Assembly: GCA_014529385.2 (NCBI GenBank)
Contig: CM043959.1
Coordinates: forward strand, 87,054,529-87,118,528
Length of the DNA: 64,000 nucleotides
Direction of reading: 5' to 3'
Origin: Adiantum capillus-veneris
Lineage: Eukaryota; Streptophyta; Polypodiopsida; Polypodiales; Pteridaceae
The translations under genes were made by a program, and so were the position numbers. Positions 42,601 to 53,104 of the stretch are shown here, piece after piece. The number at the start of each line of letters is the position of its first letter. Position 1 is the stretch's first letter. The notes below the pieces were generated by a model, which was not told where the DNA came from, ran no database searches, and worked only from the letters and a program-made list of their open reading frames with translations.

Positions 42601-42655
<55 letters not shown>
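42534..42655 (+). repeat. Further element B primer site and TC tract
   Basis: Primer site TGGTATCAAAGC at 42535-42546, purine-rich leader (ggaggaggggg) and a TC tract 42604-42655, repeating the arrangement at 41957-42100. Element E begins at 42656, so it was inserted in this tract. Confidence 0.75.
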
Positions 42656-42659
<4 letters not shown>

Positions 42660-43594
42660 AAGGCGGTTACGCTGCTAGCGGAAGCTAAATAGCGAGAACT
42701 CAACCAACAACAGAATTTGTCAGACGAGGACGGAGCTTGACCCGCAGGCACATGGAAACAACTAGGTGGGTGTCAAATCACCTACTCGACCTTCTAATGA
42801 CAATCACTACTAAGGAAATCAAATCTAAGTTCTAAAATACGCAAGTGACTGAAATCCGTACTACGAACGAATGCTATACGAAACAAGATCTAGAATCATT
42901 GAATCGATCTCAAACTCAAGGGGAAGTCTATACACTAGGTAAGAACAACACCCTAAAGACTTGAACTGCAAAATCAACCTATAACCACTCCATGCGGTAA
43001 ACGCGTATGAAGACAGGCCGAAAAATACAGGTGATCGAAACTTGACCCCAATGGTACTAATGTGTAGCTCTTCTCGTTGTGGTTCTATAGATATGCTGCA
43101 CGCTCCATTCCGACACACGAGTTGGAAGAAAACTCACACCGAAGCTCGTAGGAACTTACCACACATAGAAGCCGATAGCGCGCACTCTTGGTATCTGTGC
43201 GTAGCTCTCGCCGTTGCTAACACAATGGCGGTGTCGCTTCTCCAATGGCGGCTTCGTAGCTCGCGTAGCAAGTAGAGAAGACTCTCTCTCTCTCTCACTC
43301 TCTCTCAGACACAGTCACGGCGCTCAAAAACCCACTTTGATTAATAATCTGAATCCTTTAGGTTACAAAAACTTTGGCTTATATACCTCAGCCTTGGAGG
43401 TGAGAACATCTCTAACTAATTACATCAGCAAGTGAAATTACTTCGGGATTACAAGCTGGAAACTTAATTGAGTCCCGTTACTTAATGAATGGCTCAAATC
43501 AAAATTAATGTCGGAAAGACATTTATTACAATCAATGGTTACAAAATGATGAGTGTGAGCAAAAATGTGGGTGTGATCCTCTGCTGGCTCAACA
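42656..43594 (-). repeat. 3' LTR of element E
   Basis: Minus-strand start TGTTGAGCCAGC (43594) directly after a polypurine tract and end CCGCCTTAACA (42656) next to the TC tract. Parts align with the element D LTR (tagcgagaac, gtgactgaaatc), confirming both as LTRs of related elements. Confidence 0.75.
43378..43390 (-). promoter_or_regulatory. Putative TATA box in element E LTR
   Basis: Minus strand GAGGTATATAAGCC about 210 bp from the LTR start; compare element D. Confidence 0.55.
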
Positions 43595-43608
43595 CTCCCC
43601 CCCTCCGC
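43595..43608 (-). other. Polypurine tract of element E
   Basis: Minus strand GGAGGGGGGGAGTG immediately before the LTR start. Confidence 0.75.
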
Positions 43609-46565
43609 GTTCATGTCGTCCCTGACATGACTTTTATGCTTGGTCAATAAAGTCCTGTCGTCTTGCATCTGTAAATGTGATTCGTATCGTAGGTTGCCGA
43701 TGGTCAAGGTTGGGCTGAATATTTTGCTTTCGTGGGTGAAAAAGCCGGTGTAGAAAGCTTCTTCGAATGTTTGCATGTGGAAGCTAGGCAAAAACATAAT
43801 CCTTTGGTATAGGAGGTGTAACACTTTTGGAGAAGGCTGCAATGAAAGATCGTACATCATATCAGTCACTGTGTCGGCCGTCGATAGTAGACTCGAGGTC
43901 GTGGCTTTATCTAGCGCGAACACTTCAATGCAAGCTAAGAGAGTCCTGCAGATTTTCTTGAGCATCTGACACGAAAGGTCAGGAGAGCCAGTAAAGAGCT
44001 TGATGGTGCCCGTTAGGGTTTTCACCATGTAGGCTTTACCTATTCTCTCTCCTGCCTTTGGTCCTGGAATCCTGGGATAATTAAGCCAATTTGGCTTCTT
44101 TTCTGCAATCCTGCCATGCTCTTTCCAGTTTCTGACTCTTGGCACCGGGCAGAAGGTTGCATCCTCCCGAATCTCCTTTGGTGCCTCCACCAAGTAGATG
44201 AGGTAGGCTGGGCTGGATCTTCAATTGTGGTTGCCTCTCCAGTTTCTGGTAGCTCTATGGCTGCTCCACCTGATTCTTCTTGTGGTGTCTCTGTCTCTCT
44301 TCTTTGTTGCTCTTGTAGATCTTGGAGCTGTTTGAGGAGGGCCTCATTCTCTGTCCGTAGTGTTTGATTTTCTAATGTGAGCCTCTCCTCTGCGGCCAAT
44401 GATCCCTCCGCAATGTGCAACCTTTGCACTTGCTCTAATCTCAGCTCTCTTTGTAAGCTTAGGACCTGGTCTTCCAAAGCTGGTATGATAACTCCCTCTT
44501 GTTCGGTTCCTGCTCTGCTAGCTCTAGGGGTAGTCCTGAGTCTAGTGATTGTTCTTTCTTGGAGCTCGACTCTCTCCCTTAGCTCAATGAGCTCATCCTT
44601 GGCCACCTCCAACTCATCCTCTATTCGCTCCCTTGCTTCCTGTGCACCTGTTACTTCTCTTGAAGCCTCGGATAGCTGGAGTATCAAGCCGTCTCTCTCG
44701 CTTTCTGCGTCATAGAGTGATGCTTTATGACTTTCAGATTCAGTCATAGCATTCTCTAATTTTCTCTGCAACTCCGCTTCCCTTTGTTTGGCTGTCTCAA
44801 TCTCTACTTCCTTTGCCTTGGACCTTTCTTTTATCTTGCTCAGCAGTTCATGCACCATGTGCATGTCTTTTTCATCATCATCTGTCAACTCTAAAGCTCT
44901 TTCTGCCACCACCTCCACTGGCTTTGGCTCTTCTATTACTTTCGGTTCGTCCAGTTTCTCTTCACTTTCTTTTTTACTCTTTGTTTTTTTCTCCGTTCCT
45001 CTCCGTTCATCTTGTTTTTGTAGGGTGATCCCATAAACTGCCTCAAGGGCCTCTTCTTCGGTGTATCCTATCTCTACCAGATCCTCATAATCATTTCTCT
45101 TTTGCTGAACTGGATCTATCTTCTTTTCTTTGGTCTCGGCCTCTGGCTTTTCCAAATCATCTGTGTCCACCTCTACTGTGGTCTCCTCCACAATTTTTTC
45201 CGTCTTCTTAGGGATTGGTATATCAGTCATAGAGGGATATCTATCCTCAGCTTCCTTGGCTTTCCCTTTGTCGGTTTGCTCATCTTTCTCTTGAGGCTTA
45301 GTAGACTCATCTACTTTCCTTTTCCCCTTGTCGTCTTTTTTCAGCTCAGCTTTTAATTGCTGTACCTCCTCTTCAGTGTATGGCTCGACAGGTTGCTGCT
45401 CCAGAATAGCCTCTAACTCCTCATAAGCTTTAATATATTGATCGTATTGATCAATATGTGGCCTGGCTGAGCTAGTTCCGACTTTAGTGGGGTATGGCAC
45501 CCACTTTTCTTCAAAGTCACCCTTTAGAGGTCTTTCCGCTCTAAACTGCTCCACTAGTCTTTCCATTCTTGCCGCTTTCTGACTTTTGGTTTGCTTGGGA
45601 GCAACCTTCTTCTTTACTTTCTTCTTAAGCGGCTCGTCCACATCCTCTGCAGGTTCTGAAACTACTTCTAGTTTCCGGCGTGCTCTTGTGGATGCCCTCT
45701 TGGATACTTCGGGCTGTTCTTCCTCCTCGTCGGCTTCTCTAAGCCACTCATTCTGGGAGGGAACCTTTGGCCACTGATCTCTAGCTCCAATAGCTTCATA
45801 AGCTATTCTTGTCAGAATTTCCGCTCCTCCTATGTACTTTGGCTTCTCGTTGTGCATGGCAATTACTTGCTCGTGGATGTGTTGAGCGTAATTCACCTCT
45901 TTTGGCATATTGCTCTTTAATGCCCATGTGATGGTGGTCGCAATGGCATGGGGTGGTTTCGTATACTTTTGCGGTCTTTTACTGCAAACATGAAGAAATT
46001 GGTTGTACAGTTGGCAAAGGGTTGCTGCTCTTGGGTCCGCCATATCTCCATAGGTTGCATTTTGCTTCTTGGGCTCATAGACCTCTATGGCCTCCCTTCT
46101 TTCCCTGACCGAGCTCCCTTTGTTGTGCAGCTTCAATGCGTCTGCAATGAGCTGTGGAGTGATCTGTACTTCTACTTTCTCTCCATCCAGGGCTGTCAAT
46201 GTGGCTTTTCCATCCTTCTGAATGGATGTTGCCAACTCGTACACTCTTCATGTATCCACACCTGATGGTTTCGAGGTGAAGAAACTGTGCAAGTCTGCCC
46301 TTTCCAGGTACCTGCTGATGTCTTCTGACCTGCTATAATCTACCAATTCCTGTGGGATCATCGATACATCCACCGCTTGCCCTTGAGGATCTCTGAAAGT
46401 CCCCTGGTAGATCTTTATTCCCTCTTTCTCCAATACTGCTTCCCCCACCCAAGTTTTGGTTGGCTTGAGGGTTTCTTCTGTAATGTCAAAGGGTTCCGCT
46501 TATGCAAGAGCATCTTTAATTGTCGGTCTTTTTCTCTTCGTTGCCGATGACTTGGCGAAATCCAT
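43600..46565 (-). pseudogene. Element E ORF4, coiled-coil protein
   Basis: Reading from ATG 46565 the protein starts with SSATKRKRPT, an NLS-like basic cluster. A stop lies near 46500 and another at about 46246. The 44040-46244 frame (734 codons) holds a conserved globular part (residues 1-170, with KVEVQITPQLIADALKL and EILTRIAYEAIG), a second basic cluster (LKKKVKKKVAPK), a long acidic-basic region, and a coiled coil over about residues 460-670 (repeated L/E/R heptads such as LEVAKDELIELRERVEL). Near 44190 the sense switches to another frame (43438-44193), which continues with KPNWLNYPRIPGPKAG to the polypurine tract. No membrane segment or signal peptide. The product is unknown; a nuclear dimerising protein is my inference. 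Confidence 0.7.
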
Positions 46566-46731
46566 GGATCCTGTAACTCCAATTTCAGAAGTTAGCGTCT
46601 TTTTAGTACTGAAAGCCGAAATGAAGCTTTTAACTATTCAAATGACTTGAAAATTGAAACATGAGCTATTCAGGGCCTAAGGATGCAAGGTAGGTGAGAA
46701 AATATGCAAAATGGGCTCAAAATCATGCTGG

Positions 46732-46755
46732 AGACATCATACGCGTATGATGTCT
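46732..46755. repeat. Element E palindrome 1
   Basis: Perfect 24-bp palindrome, arms AGACATCATACG / CGTATGATGTCT. Confidence 0.95.
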
Positions 46756-47014
46756 TTTGTGTCAAAATGACTTCATATTGGTTGTGCTTGTAGCTGATAG
46801 TGTATACATGAGTATCATATGCTTGGATTTGAGTTTGGATCCCATTTGGTCAAGTTTTGGCTAGTTTAGTCCAGTTCCAGCTCTTGGCAAAATTTTGAAA
46901 GGGATTTGGATTTTATGATCCAAATTGGATAAAACTTGGTGGTTCACTTTCAAATAGCATGCAGATCACTTCTGTTTGGTGGTTGAAGCCCTGAGGTGCC
47001 AAAATCACATAGTG

Positions 47015-47038
47015 AGACATTATACGTGTATGATGTCT
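47015..47038. repeat. Element E palindrome 2
   Basis: Arms AGACATTATACG / TGTATGATGTCT; centre CGTG, a CpG transition, plus one arm change. Confidence 0.9.
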
Positions 47039-47149
47039 TTTAGTGTATTTTTGGATCAAATTTCTCTATAAGCTTGGATGTGGCTTTAGATAGGCTTATT
47101 CAGTGGATTTATGAAGTTTGGATAGATTTTGGGCTAAAAATGGCTCTGG

Positions 47150-47173
47150 AGACATCATACGCGTATGATGTCT
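47150..47173. repeat. Element E palindrome 3
   Basis: Perfect 24-bp copy, only 135 bp after the previous one. Confidence 0.95.
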
Positions 47174-47434
47174 TTTTCATCAATTTTGCATGGAATTGGT
47201 TCTGTGGACTCCCCATGTACTAGTGAAGGACTGTCCCTACTCAAATCTTGGTTTGGACTTGAGTATGTTGGATTTGGGCCAAAAATAGGCTTTAGGTGAA
47301 GGATTTTCCCTCAATTGGGCTAATGGGGTGATCCTCTTGACCAAATGGTTCCAAATTTCATATGTAGCATGTATTAGATATATATAATGGATGTATGATG
47401 ACAAATGAGCAGTTTTGGCTCTGTAAGTGCAAAT

Positions 47435-47458
47435 AGACATCATATGCGTATGATGTCT
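47435..47458. repeat. Element E palindrome 4
   Basis: Arms AGACATCATATG / CGTATGATGTCT; centre TGCG, a CpG transition. Confidence 0.92.
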
Positions 47459-47718
47459 TTTGTGTCAAAATGGTGCTTTTTGGTTCCGGATAGCTTGTAG
47501 ATGTGTTAATCAACAATCCTACAAAGTTTCAATGAGTTTGGAGTTATTTTGACAAAATTAGGACCAAAAATCAATTTTATGGCCTACTTTGCGTCTTTTT
47601 GGTTTTCCTTGGGTTTTCTAACTCCAATTCTCATGATATTTGGTTCATAGGATGTGATTAACATGTGGAATGAGGTTATGCACTCAAATGTTGAAATGGA
47701 TGTGAAATTCATGCTGTG

Positions 47719-47742
47719 AGACATCATACGCGTATGATGTCT
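47719..47742. repeat. Element E palindrome 5
   Basis: Perfect 24-bp copy, 284 bp after palindrome 4. Confidence 0.95.
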
Positions 47743-49054
47743 TTTCTTGAAATGTTGGTCTTTTTGTGCAAAGAATGCTTTGTGCTAGTGCCCTAAGCCC
47801 TGCTAACTAGTTTTCAACTTAAAAAGTCATCAGTTTAGCTAAAAAGCCCCCTTATAGGCATTTCAGTCTCCGAAGTCGTCTTTTTGCCTTGGAGTTGAAT
47901 TTCTTCAACTTTTCTTCTCGAGAGTTGCATATCCAGCTCATTGGATATGTTGTGAAGCCATCTATTTGGTTGAACTTGACTTTGGCTCCCCGTTCTCCAT
48001 CTTTCTCCTTTTGGTTGCCCGAAAGCGTCTTTTTAATCGAGCTTTGAGTGTTAGAAACCCATCTTCTATACTAGGGTAACCCACCTATAAGTTCTTGCAA
48101 GGTTTGGTTAGGCGGTTGTGCCACTACCTAGCATTCTACCGCATTCCCCGTCTGCTCTTGTTTCTTGGTTTTGGTCAGTTTTCGCGACAAAAGTTATTGA
48201 TAAGCATCAAAAGCTTATGGCAACGAGTCTACCTCTCATGTCTGGTGTCCTCTGAGCTCTCGTAGCAGTCGTAGAAGGCTGTAGAAGGTTGGATGCTCCT
48301 GTGTGCTCTTTGCTCTCTCCAAGAAGGTAATAGTGGAAATGAGCTTGAAAGTGATGTGAAAAATACTTAACTTCGGACTTCCCGGATCACTTGTTACCAA
48401 ATTTGACATGTGCTCCTATCTCGTCGTGAAATACTCTTTAGGATTTGAAATTTCTCAATTTGGACTCCGTTTGACCTGTTTCTGAGAAATCTGTCCACTT
48501 TGCCAAAATTCTGTCATTTCGGGCTTTTCGCAACTTTTCTCGAATTGTACTCAATTTTTACCATGGGTTGCCCTTGTCATTAGGATCATCACCATCTATT
48601 TTTTTCTTTTTTCTGATCTCGTTTCACCTGCTTTTTTATTTTTCTTTTACTTTTATCAAGAAAATCATAAAAATTGAAGCCAAAAAATTCCAAACATACA
48701 CAATAAATAGCTGGTAACCCTGCATATATGAATATACACTTATTTGTGATTTTTGGACTTGGATTACCACTTTTTTCCACTTTTTAGCTCCAAAAACACT
48801 CTTATTTAATGATATTTACACGCCTAGAGACCCAAATTCATCATTTGATCTCTTCTTGTTGCCAAACAAGGTATATAAGGGCATAAATATTATCAATATC
48901 CGCAATCAAACATAAAAATTGCAAAATCATGTAACACACTGCCCTTGTAATATAATTTTTTTGTTTTTTCTTTGTTTTTGTCGCTTGTAGCTGCTTTGTA
49001 GCTCCTGTATACCTGTATACCCCCCCCCCTCCTAGTCTGAGTCCTCCTGGACGA

Positions 49055-50125
49055 CTATGAAGTGTCTGTGGGCGAAGCATTGTAGTTGTTTTGGTCATAA
49101 GTTCCCAATGCAATTGTAGAGCGATGAAACAACAGTCTTTCCAACAAAGCTGCTCTTTGTTTGATTGAAGGATTGGTGGTTGGGTTTTGGGTTGGTTTTG
49201 GCACTTCGGTAGTAGAATCAGTAGATGGATTCTTCTTTACCTTGTTGTTCTTTTTCACAATCCAAATCTGCTTCCGCTTCGCTTGTGCTTGCCACAAACT
49301 CTTTGCGACCGAAACCTGCTTTGTTCTTTGTGTTGATTTCCTCGCCTGGAAATACCTAGGAGTTTCCGTGGATTGTACTGAAGGGAGTTCCTGTTTACAA
49401 ATCCTTGGGATCCAAATTTGCTTGCTATAGCTTTGTGCCGTCATGAACTTCTTTGGAATCCAGATCTGTTTTACTGTCCTTGATTGTCTGGAATCACTCT
49501 GTTGTCTGGTATTGAAGACTCTGTTTTCCACCTTTGTGTTCTCTGGTACAACCTTTTTTGGTCTCCATACCAACTTTGACTCCGTTTTTTTCCAAGGTTG
49601 AGCTGTTATATTATTACTTGTCTCCCTTATCCAATGTTGAGAGTTCCTCATCGAAGAGCAATCCAGTTGTATATAAATTTTTGGTTGCCATTTCTTCTTC
49701 TTTTTCTCTGGTTGTTGTTTACCTTTGTTCTTGGATTCTTCCTTTGGAGTTGTCTCTGATCCTTTGGTGAACTTAACTGATTGACTTTCACCTTCGTATT
49801 TGATAAGCACTGATTTAGAACTCCAGTCAATCATTGCATTGTATTGCTTCTGCCATGGTTGTCCTAGCAATAATGGATGTTGTGTAGCTTGGTCTTCAAC
49901 CACGTAAAACATATGAGGATACACATACTGGTTAATCTGTATATGTAAAACTGTGCATCCGACAGTTTTGATTGAATTCTCAGAGTAACTCTTTAACTCT
50001 TGCTTGGTAGTTTGTAATTTAGTGTCATTTGTCAATTGTTTGTACAAACTTAGTGAAAGTAGGTTAGTTTGAGCTCCTGAATCCAATAGTGCGCTGGCTT
50101 TGATTTGGTGGTTCCTACTTTGCAT
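49055..50125 (-). CDS. Element E second aspartic protease with basic W-x-P-K tail
   Basis: An open frame of 356 codons overlapping the end of the integrase frame by 76 bp in another frame. Residues 10-25 read SALLDSGAQTNLLSLS, a retropepsin active site, and about residues 78-95 read HPLLLGQPWQKQYN, the second conserved protease block. The rest (about 120-356) is very basic and repeats a motif of the form K-x-x-W-x-P-K (KKWQPK, LVWRPKK, QIWIPKK, QIWIPR, QIWIVKK). Element D has the same active site fused in frame to its integrase, so the frame change here may be a lesion or recoding. It is a second protease, since the first lies before RT. Whether it cleaves anything is unknown. Confidence 0.7.
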   Translation of the reverse strand: MQSRNHQIKASALLDSGAQTNLLSLSLYKQLTNDTKLQTTKQELKSYSENSIKTVGCTVLHIQINQYVYPHMFYVVEDQATQHPLLLGQPWQKQYNAMIDWSSKSVLIKYEGESQSVKFTKGSETTPKEESKNKGKQQPEKKKKKWQPKIYIQLDCSSMRNSQHWIRETSNNITAQPWKKTESKLVWRPKKVVPENTKVENRVFNTRQQSDSRQSRTVKQIWIPKKFMTAQSYSKQIWIPRICKQELPSVQSTETPRYFQARKSTQRTKQVSVAKSLWQAQAKRKQIWIVKKNNKVKKNPSTDSTTEVPKPTQNPTTNPSIKQRAALLERLLFHRSTIALGTYDQNNYNASPTDTS

Positions 50126-51651
50126 TCAATGATGGGTTCTTCTTTGTCATTATCCATTTCTGTTATACTGACTGCGTTTATTCGTATTTCTCCGTCATTG
50201 CGCTGTTTTTGACGTAGTAGTCTTCTTTTCTCCATTCTTTCCTTCGCCTCGGCTTGCGCTTCCTCCACAATCTTTTTCTTTTTCTGGACACGCAGCTTTT
50301 CTTGATGTATTTTGAGAAGCATGTCTTGGGTTAGCGGCAAAAGATACTTTTTCACCCTGCATCCACTAATCCAATTGGGCATTTCTTCTCCGTCTAATGT
50401 AGCAAGCTTGACGGCTCCACTTGGTGATAGATCTTTAATCACCAGACTCTGAGGTCCCATCCCTTGCTTTTTAAGCTTCTTAGCATGCTGTTTCAGAGTG
50501 TAAACTAGGACATAGTCCCCAACCTTAAACTCTTTAGTCCGCACATGCTTCTCAAAAAATTCCTTTTGTCGCCTTTTTTGAGCGTAGATAGAAGCTACTG
50601 CTTTTAGGCGAAGCTCGTCTAGCTTTTCCAGGTCATCTATTCTATCAGAAAGCTCGTGCCCTGTCCACTCTAGATCCTTAGCCACCCTTAAGGTTGAAAT
50701 CAAGAATTCTATTGGTAAGATAGCATTTAGCCCAAAAACCATGTTATATGGGGTCGTTCCTATTGATGTTTTATATGCTACCCTATATGCCCATAATGTT
50801 GAATGCAACTTCTGGTCCCAGTCAGTTCTCGACTCAGATACAATCTTCGTAAGGACCGTGCATATGGTTTTGTTTGTTGCTTCAGCTTGTCCGTTTGCTT
50901 GTGGATGATACGGGGCTGATTTCCTATGGATTACCATGAATTCATCTAGAAGGATCTCTATTACTTCATTTATAAAATGTGTGCCTCGATCACTCACAAT
51001 TTCTATTGGCAATCGATATCGTACAAAGACGTATTCATATAGAAATTGTGCCGTGGTCCTGGCATCTGCTTTTTGAGTTGCCTTTGCTTCGACCCACTTT
51101 GTTAGATAGTCTGTAGCCACAACGATGTATTGTGCATGAGTCTTATATGCAGGAGGTGAAATGGGTCCGACATAATCAATCTCCCATTTTGCAAAAGCTC
51201 TTGCCCCCATCATTGGTCTACGCGGCATATCATCTCTTTTAAGTGGTACTTTGGTCCGCTGACAGTCATCACACCGTTTAACGTATTCCTCAGCGTCCAT
51301 ATGTAATGTTGGCCACCATATTCCTGCAGCTAAGACAAGTTTTGCTGTCTTATCACCTGAGAAATGGCCTCCACCTACTCCTCCATGAGCTTGCTCCAGG
51401 ATTATCACATACTCAGACTCTGATGCGCAAATCCTAAGCTGGTTGTCTTTACCTCTCTTATAGAGTTGATCTCCTATTAAAGCGTAATCTCTAGCTTCTG
51501 TCTCTACAGATTTCTGACAAGCTTTTGACGTTCCTTTTGGGAAAGTTCTATTTGTGAGATATTCAACAATATACTGACTCCATTCTGGAGCTATCATTAT
51601 CTGATATAATGTCGAATACTCTGCTGGCGGTTTTATGAACATACAATACAT
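50050..51651 (-). CDS. Element E integrase
   Basis: The 533-codon frame begins inside the linker after the first H2C2 and contains the second, intact H2C2 (AHGGVGGGHF ... WWPTL ... RCDDCQ), then the catalytic D in WEIDYVGPI, D in VSDRGTHF and E in QANGQAEATNK, all present. The C-terminal domain has FKVGDYVLVYTLKQH and GAVKLATLDGEEMPNWI. The last 60 residues (KKKKIVEEAQAEAKERMEKRR) form a charged helix leading to the protease region at 50125. The enzyme is complete in itself; the start is not a true start codon, as this is part of pol. Confidence 0.85.
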   Translation of the reverse strand: MYCMFIKPPAEYSTLYQIMIAPEWSQYIVEYLTNRTFPKGTSKACQKSVETEARDYALIGDQLYKRGKDNQLRICASESEYVIILEQAHGGVGGGHFSGDKTAKLVLAAGIWWPTLHMDAEEYVKRCDDCQRTKVPLKRDDMPRRPMMGARAFAKWEIDYVGPISPPAYKTHAQYIVVATDYLTKWVEAKATQKADARTTAQFLYEYVFVRYRLPIEIVSDRGTHFINEVIEILLDEFMVIHRKSAPYHPQANGQAEATNKTICTVLTKIVSESRTDWDQKLHSTLWAYRVAYKTSIGTTPYNMVFGLNAILPIEFLISTLRVAKDLEWTGHELSDRIDDLEKLDELRLKAVASIYAQKRRQKEFFEKHVRTKEFKVGDYVLVYTLKQHAKKLKKQGMGPQSLVIKDLSPSGAVKLATLDGEEMPNWISGCRVKKYLLPLTQDMLLKIHQEKLRVQKKKKIVEEAQAEAKERMEKRRLLRQKQRNDGEIRINAVSITEMDNDKEEPIIECKVGTTKSKPAHYWIQELKLTYFH

Positions 51652-52858
51652 ATAGTGACATATTCATGTACGCTTTATTTCATTCCTGGCCAATAGACTC
51701 CCAATTGTAAGAAATTCCTATATGTGTTCCTTCTTGAACAATGAAATGCACATTCCTGAACATGTGCTTTGCGCAGATATATATTATATTCCTCAGGATT
51801 GATGCATAGTCTTAAAACATGATCATTTTCCAATTGATACAACCTTCCTGCAACCAATTGAAGATTCTTGGATTGCTGAATAGCAATATGTTTCTGGTTG
51901 TATTCTCTTCTATCAAACTCTCCTCCATAGGTTAATAAGCTAACGACATTTTGAGACCACTTCGGTATCATTTCTATGTTGAACAAGTACGCGTCTGTCA
52001 TGTCGTCATCTACTCCTATAGGGTCTTCTCCATTCGTCAATCGCGAAAGATGATCAACTCTAAGATGTGTTTTTCCTTTCTTTACTAGTACCGTGAAGTT
52101 GAATTCCAGTAAGATAATGAACCATCTCACTATTCTCCCGGTATTGCATGGTTTATTCACTAGGTAGAGCAAGGCTTGGTGATCCGTAAAAAACACAAAC
52201 TTGTTGGCTAGAAGATAATGCCGAAATTTCTTCACAGCATATATCATTCCTAATCCTTCTCGCTCTGTTGTGGTGTAATTCTTCTCTGCATTGTTGAGCT
52301 GTCGCCTGGCGTAACAGATAGGAATATCCATGTTTCCTTCTTCTGGCTGAGCCAGAATGCATCCTATTGCATATGCCGAAGCATCTATATGCACATGGAA
52401 TATCTTCTCCCAATCTGGTGATTTCAAGACTGGAGCAGTAATGAGTGCCTCTTTCAATTTCTTGAATGATTCCTGACACTCCTCTGTCCATTCAAAGTTC
52501 AGTATTAGCCTGTAAAGTGGTTGGCCTATTATAGCGTACATGTAAATGAATCGTCTATAATATCCGCAATGTCCCATAAAGCTCTGTACTTGTTTCACAT
52601 TTGTTGGTCTAGGCATATCCACTATAACTTTTATCTTCTCTAAATCCGTGGATATTCCGTTTTGTGAGACAATATGTCCCAGAATTCTGCCCTGTCGGAC
52701 CATAAACACACATTTCTCAGGATTGAGACAAATGCGATATGTCCTACATTTCTCAAATACTTTTCTTAGGTGTTCTAGATGCTCATCTCTCAGAAGAGAA
52801 TGTACACATAAGTCATCCATGTATATTTCTAGAAACAACCTTAAGTATTCTTTGAAAG
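51635..52858 (-). pseudogene. Element E RT C-terminal half, RNase H and first H2C2
   Basis: Continues RT after the copia insertion: catalytic YMDD in EIYMDDLCVHS at the start, then the thumb (VQSFMGHCGYYRRFIYMY), RNase H with D in HIDASAYAIG, E in TTEREGLGMIYAV, D in FFTDHQALLYL and D in RVDHLSR. The frame then runs into a first H2C2 module: LCINPEEYNIYL, H-x6-H (HVQECAFH), VYWPGMK, a TAA stop at 51675-51677, and behind it, in the same frame, EYVTICIVC with C-x2-C. All catalytic residues of RNase H are kept. Confidence 0.87.
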
Positions 52859-52863
52859 CATGC

Positions 52864-53090
52864 TGTTACCATATACATGTGGTAGTGATGTGTGTGAACA
52901 CACTAGGACCGCCGGGGCATTTTTTCCCTCTTTAGGAGGTTTTTTCCCCTGTGCATTGTATATACGCCCATCACTCTAGGGCTATCTATCTTTTCATTGC
53001 ACACTAAGTAACACACTCTCTATTGTGTGCCTTGAGCTTCCTTCGTCTTCTCCAAGCTGTGTGTGTTTCTCTGCAACCCTAATTCCAACA
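52864..53090 (+). repeat. Copia 5' LTR
   Basis: TGTTACCATATAC...AATTCCAACA, 227 bp, with a possible TATA box TGTATATA at 52957-52964. Same sequence as 57737-57963. Confidence 0.97.
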
Positions 53091-53092
53091 AT

Positions 53093-53104
53093 TGGTATCA
53101 GAGC
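53093..53104 (+). other. Copia primer binding site, initiator-Met type
   Basis: Exact TGGTATCAGAGC two bases after the LTR. Confidence 0.95.

Larger units (their letters stand above)
46566..49054 (-). other. Element E 3' spacer with phased palindromes
   Basis: About 2.5 kb between pol and ORF4 without a convincing gene. From 46732 to 47742 it carries five palindromes with steps of 283, 135, 285 and 284 bp. The sequence between them is only weakly repeated. Beyond 47743 there is AT-rich sequence with no further copy found. Confidence 0.75.

Noticed and set aside
43438..44193. 251-codon frame as a separate gene
   Set aside because: Its coding-like part joins the sense of ORF4 after a frame change, and its end runs through the polypurine tract into the LTR.
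44377..45356. Plus-strand Ser/Leu-rich frames opposite ORF4
   Set aside because: Mirror image of the Glu/Lys-rich coiled-coil coding on the minus strand.
46732..46755. Palindromes as RNA hairpin terminators
   Set aside because: Perfect symmetry with no loop and a copy of the same motif in leader and spacer fits DNA sites better; a stem without loop is poor as RNA.
46732..47742. Palindromes as a CRISPR-like array
   Set aside because: Repeat steps of about 284 bp with diverged homologous spacers, plant retroelement context and no cas genes.
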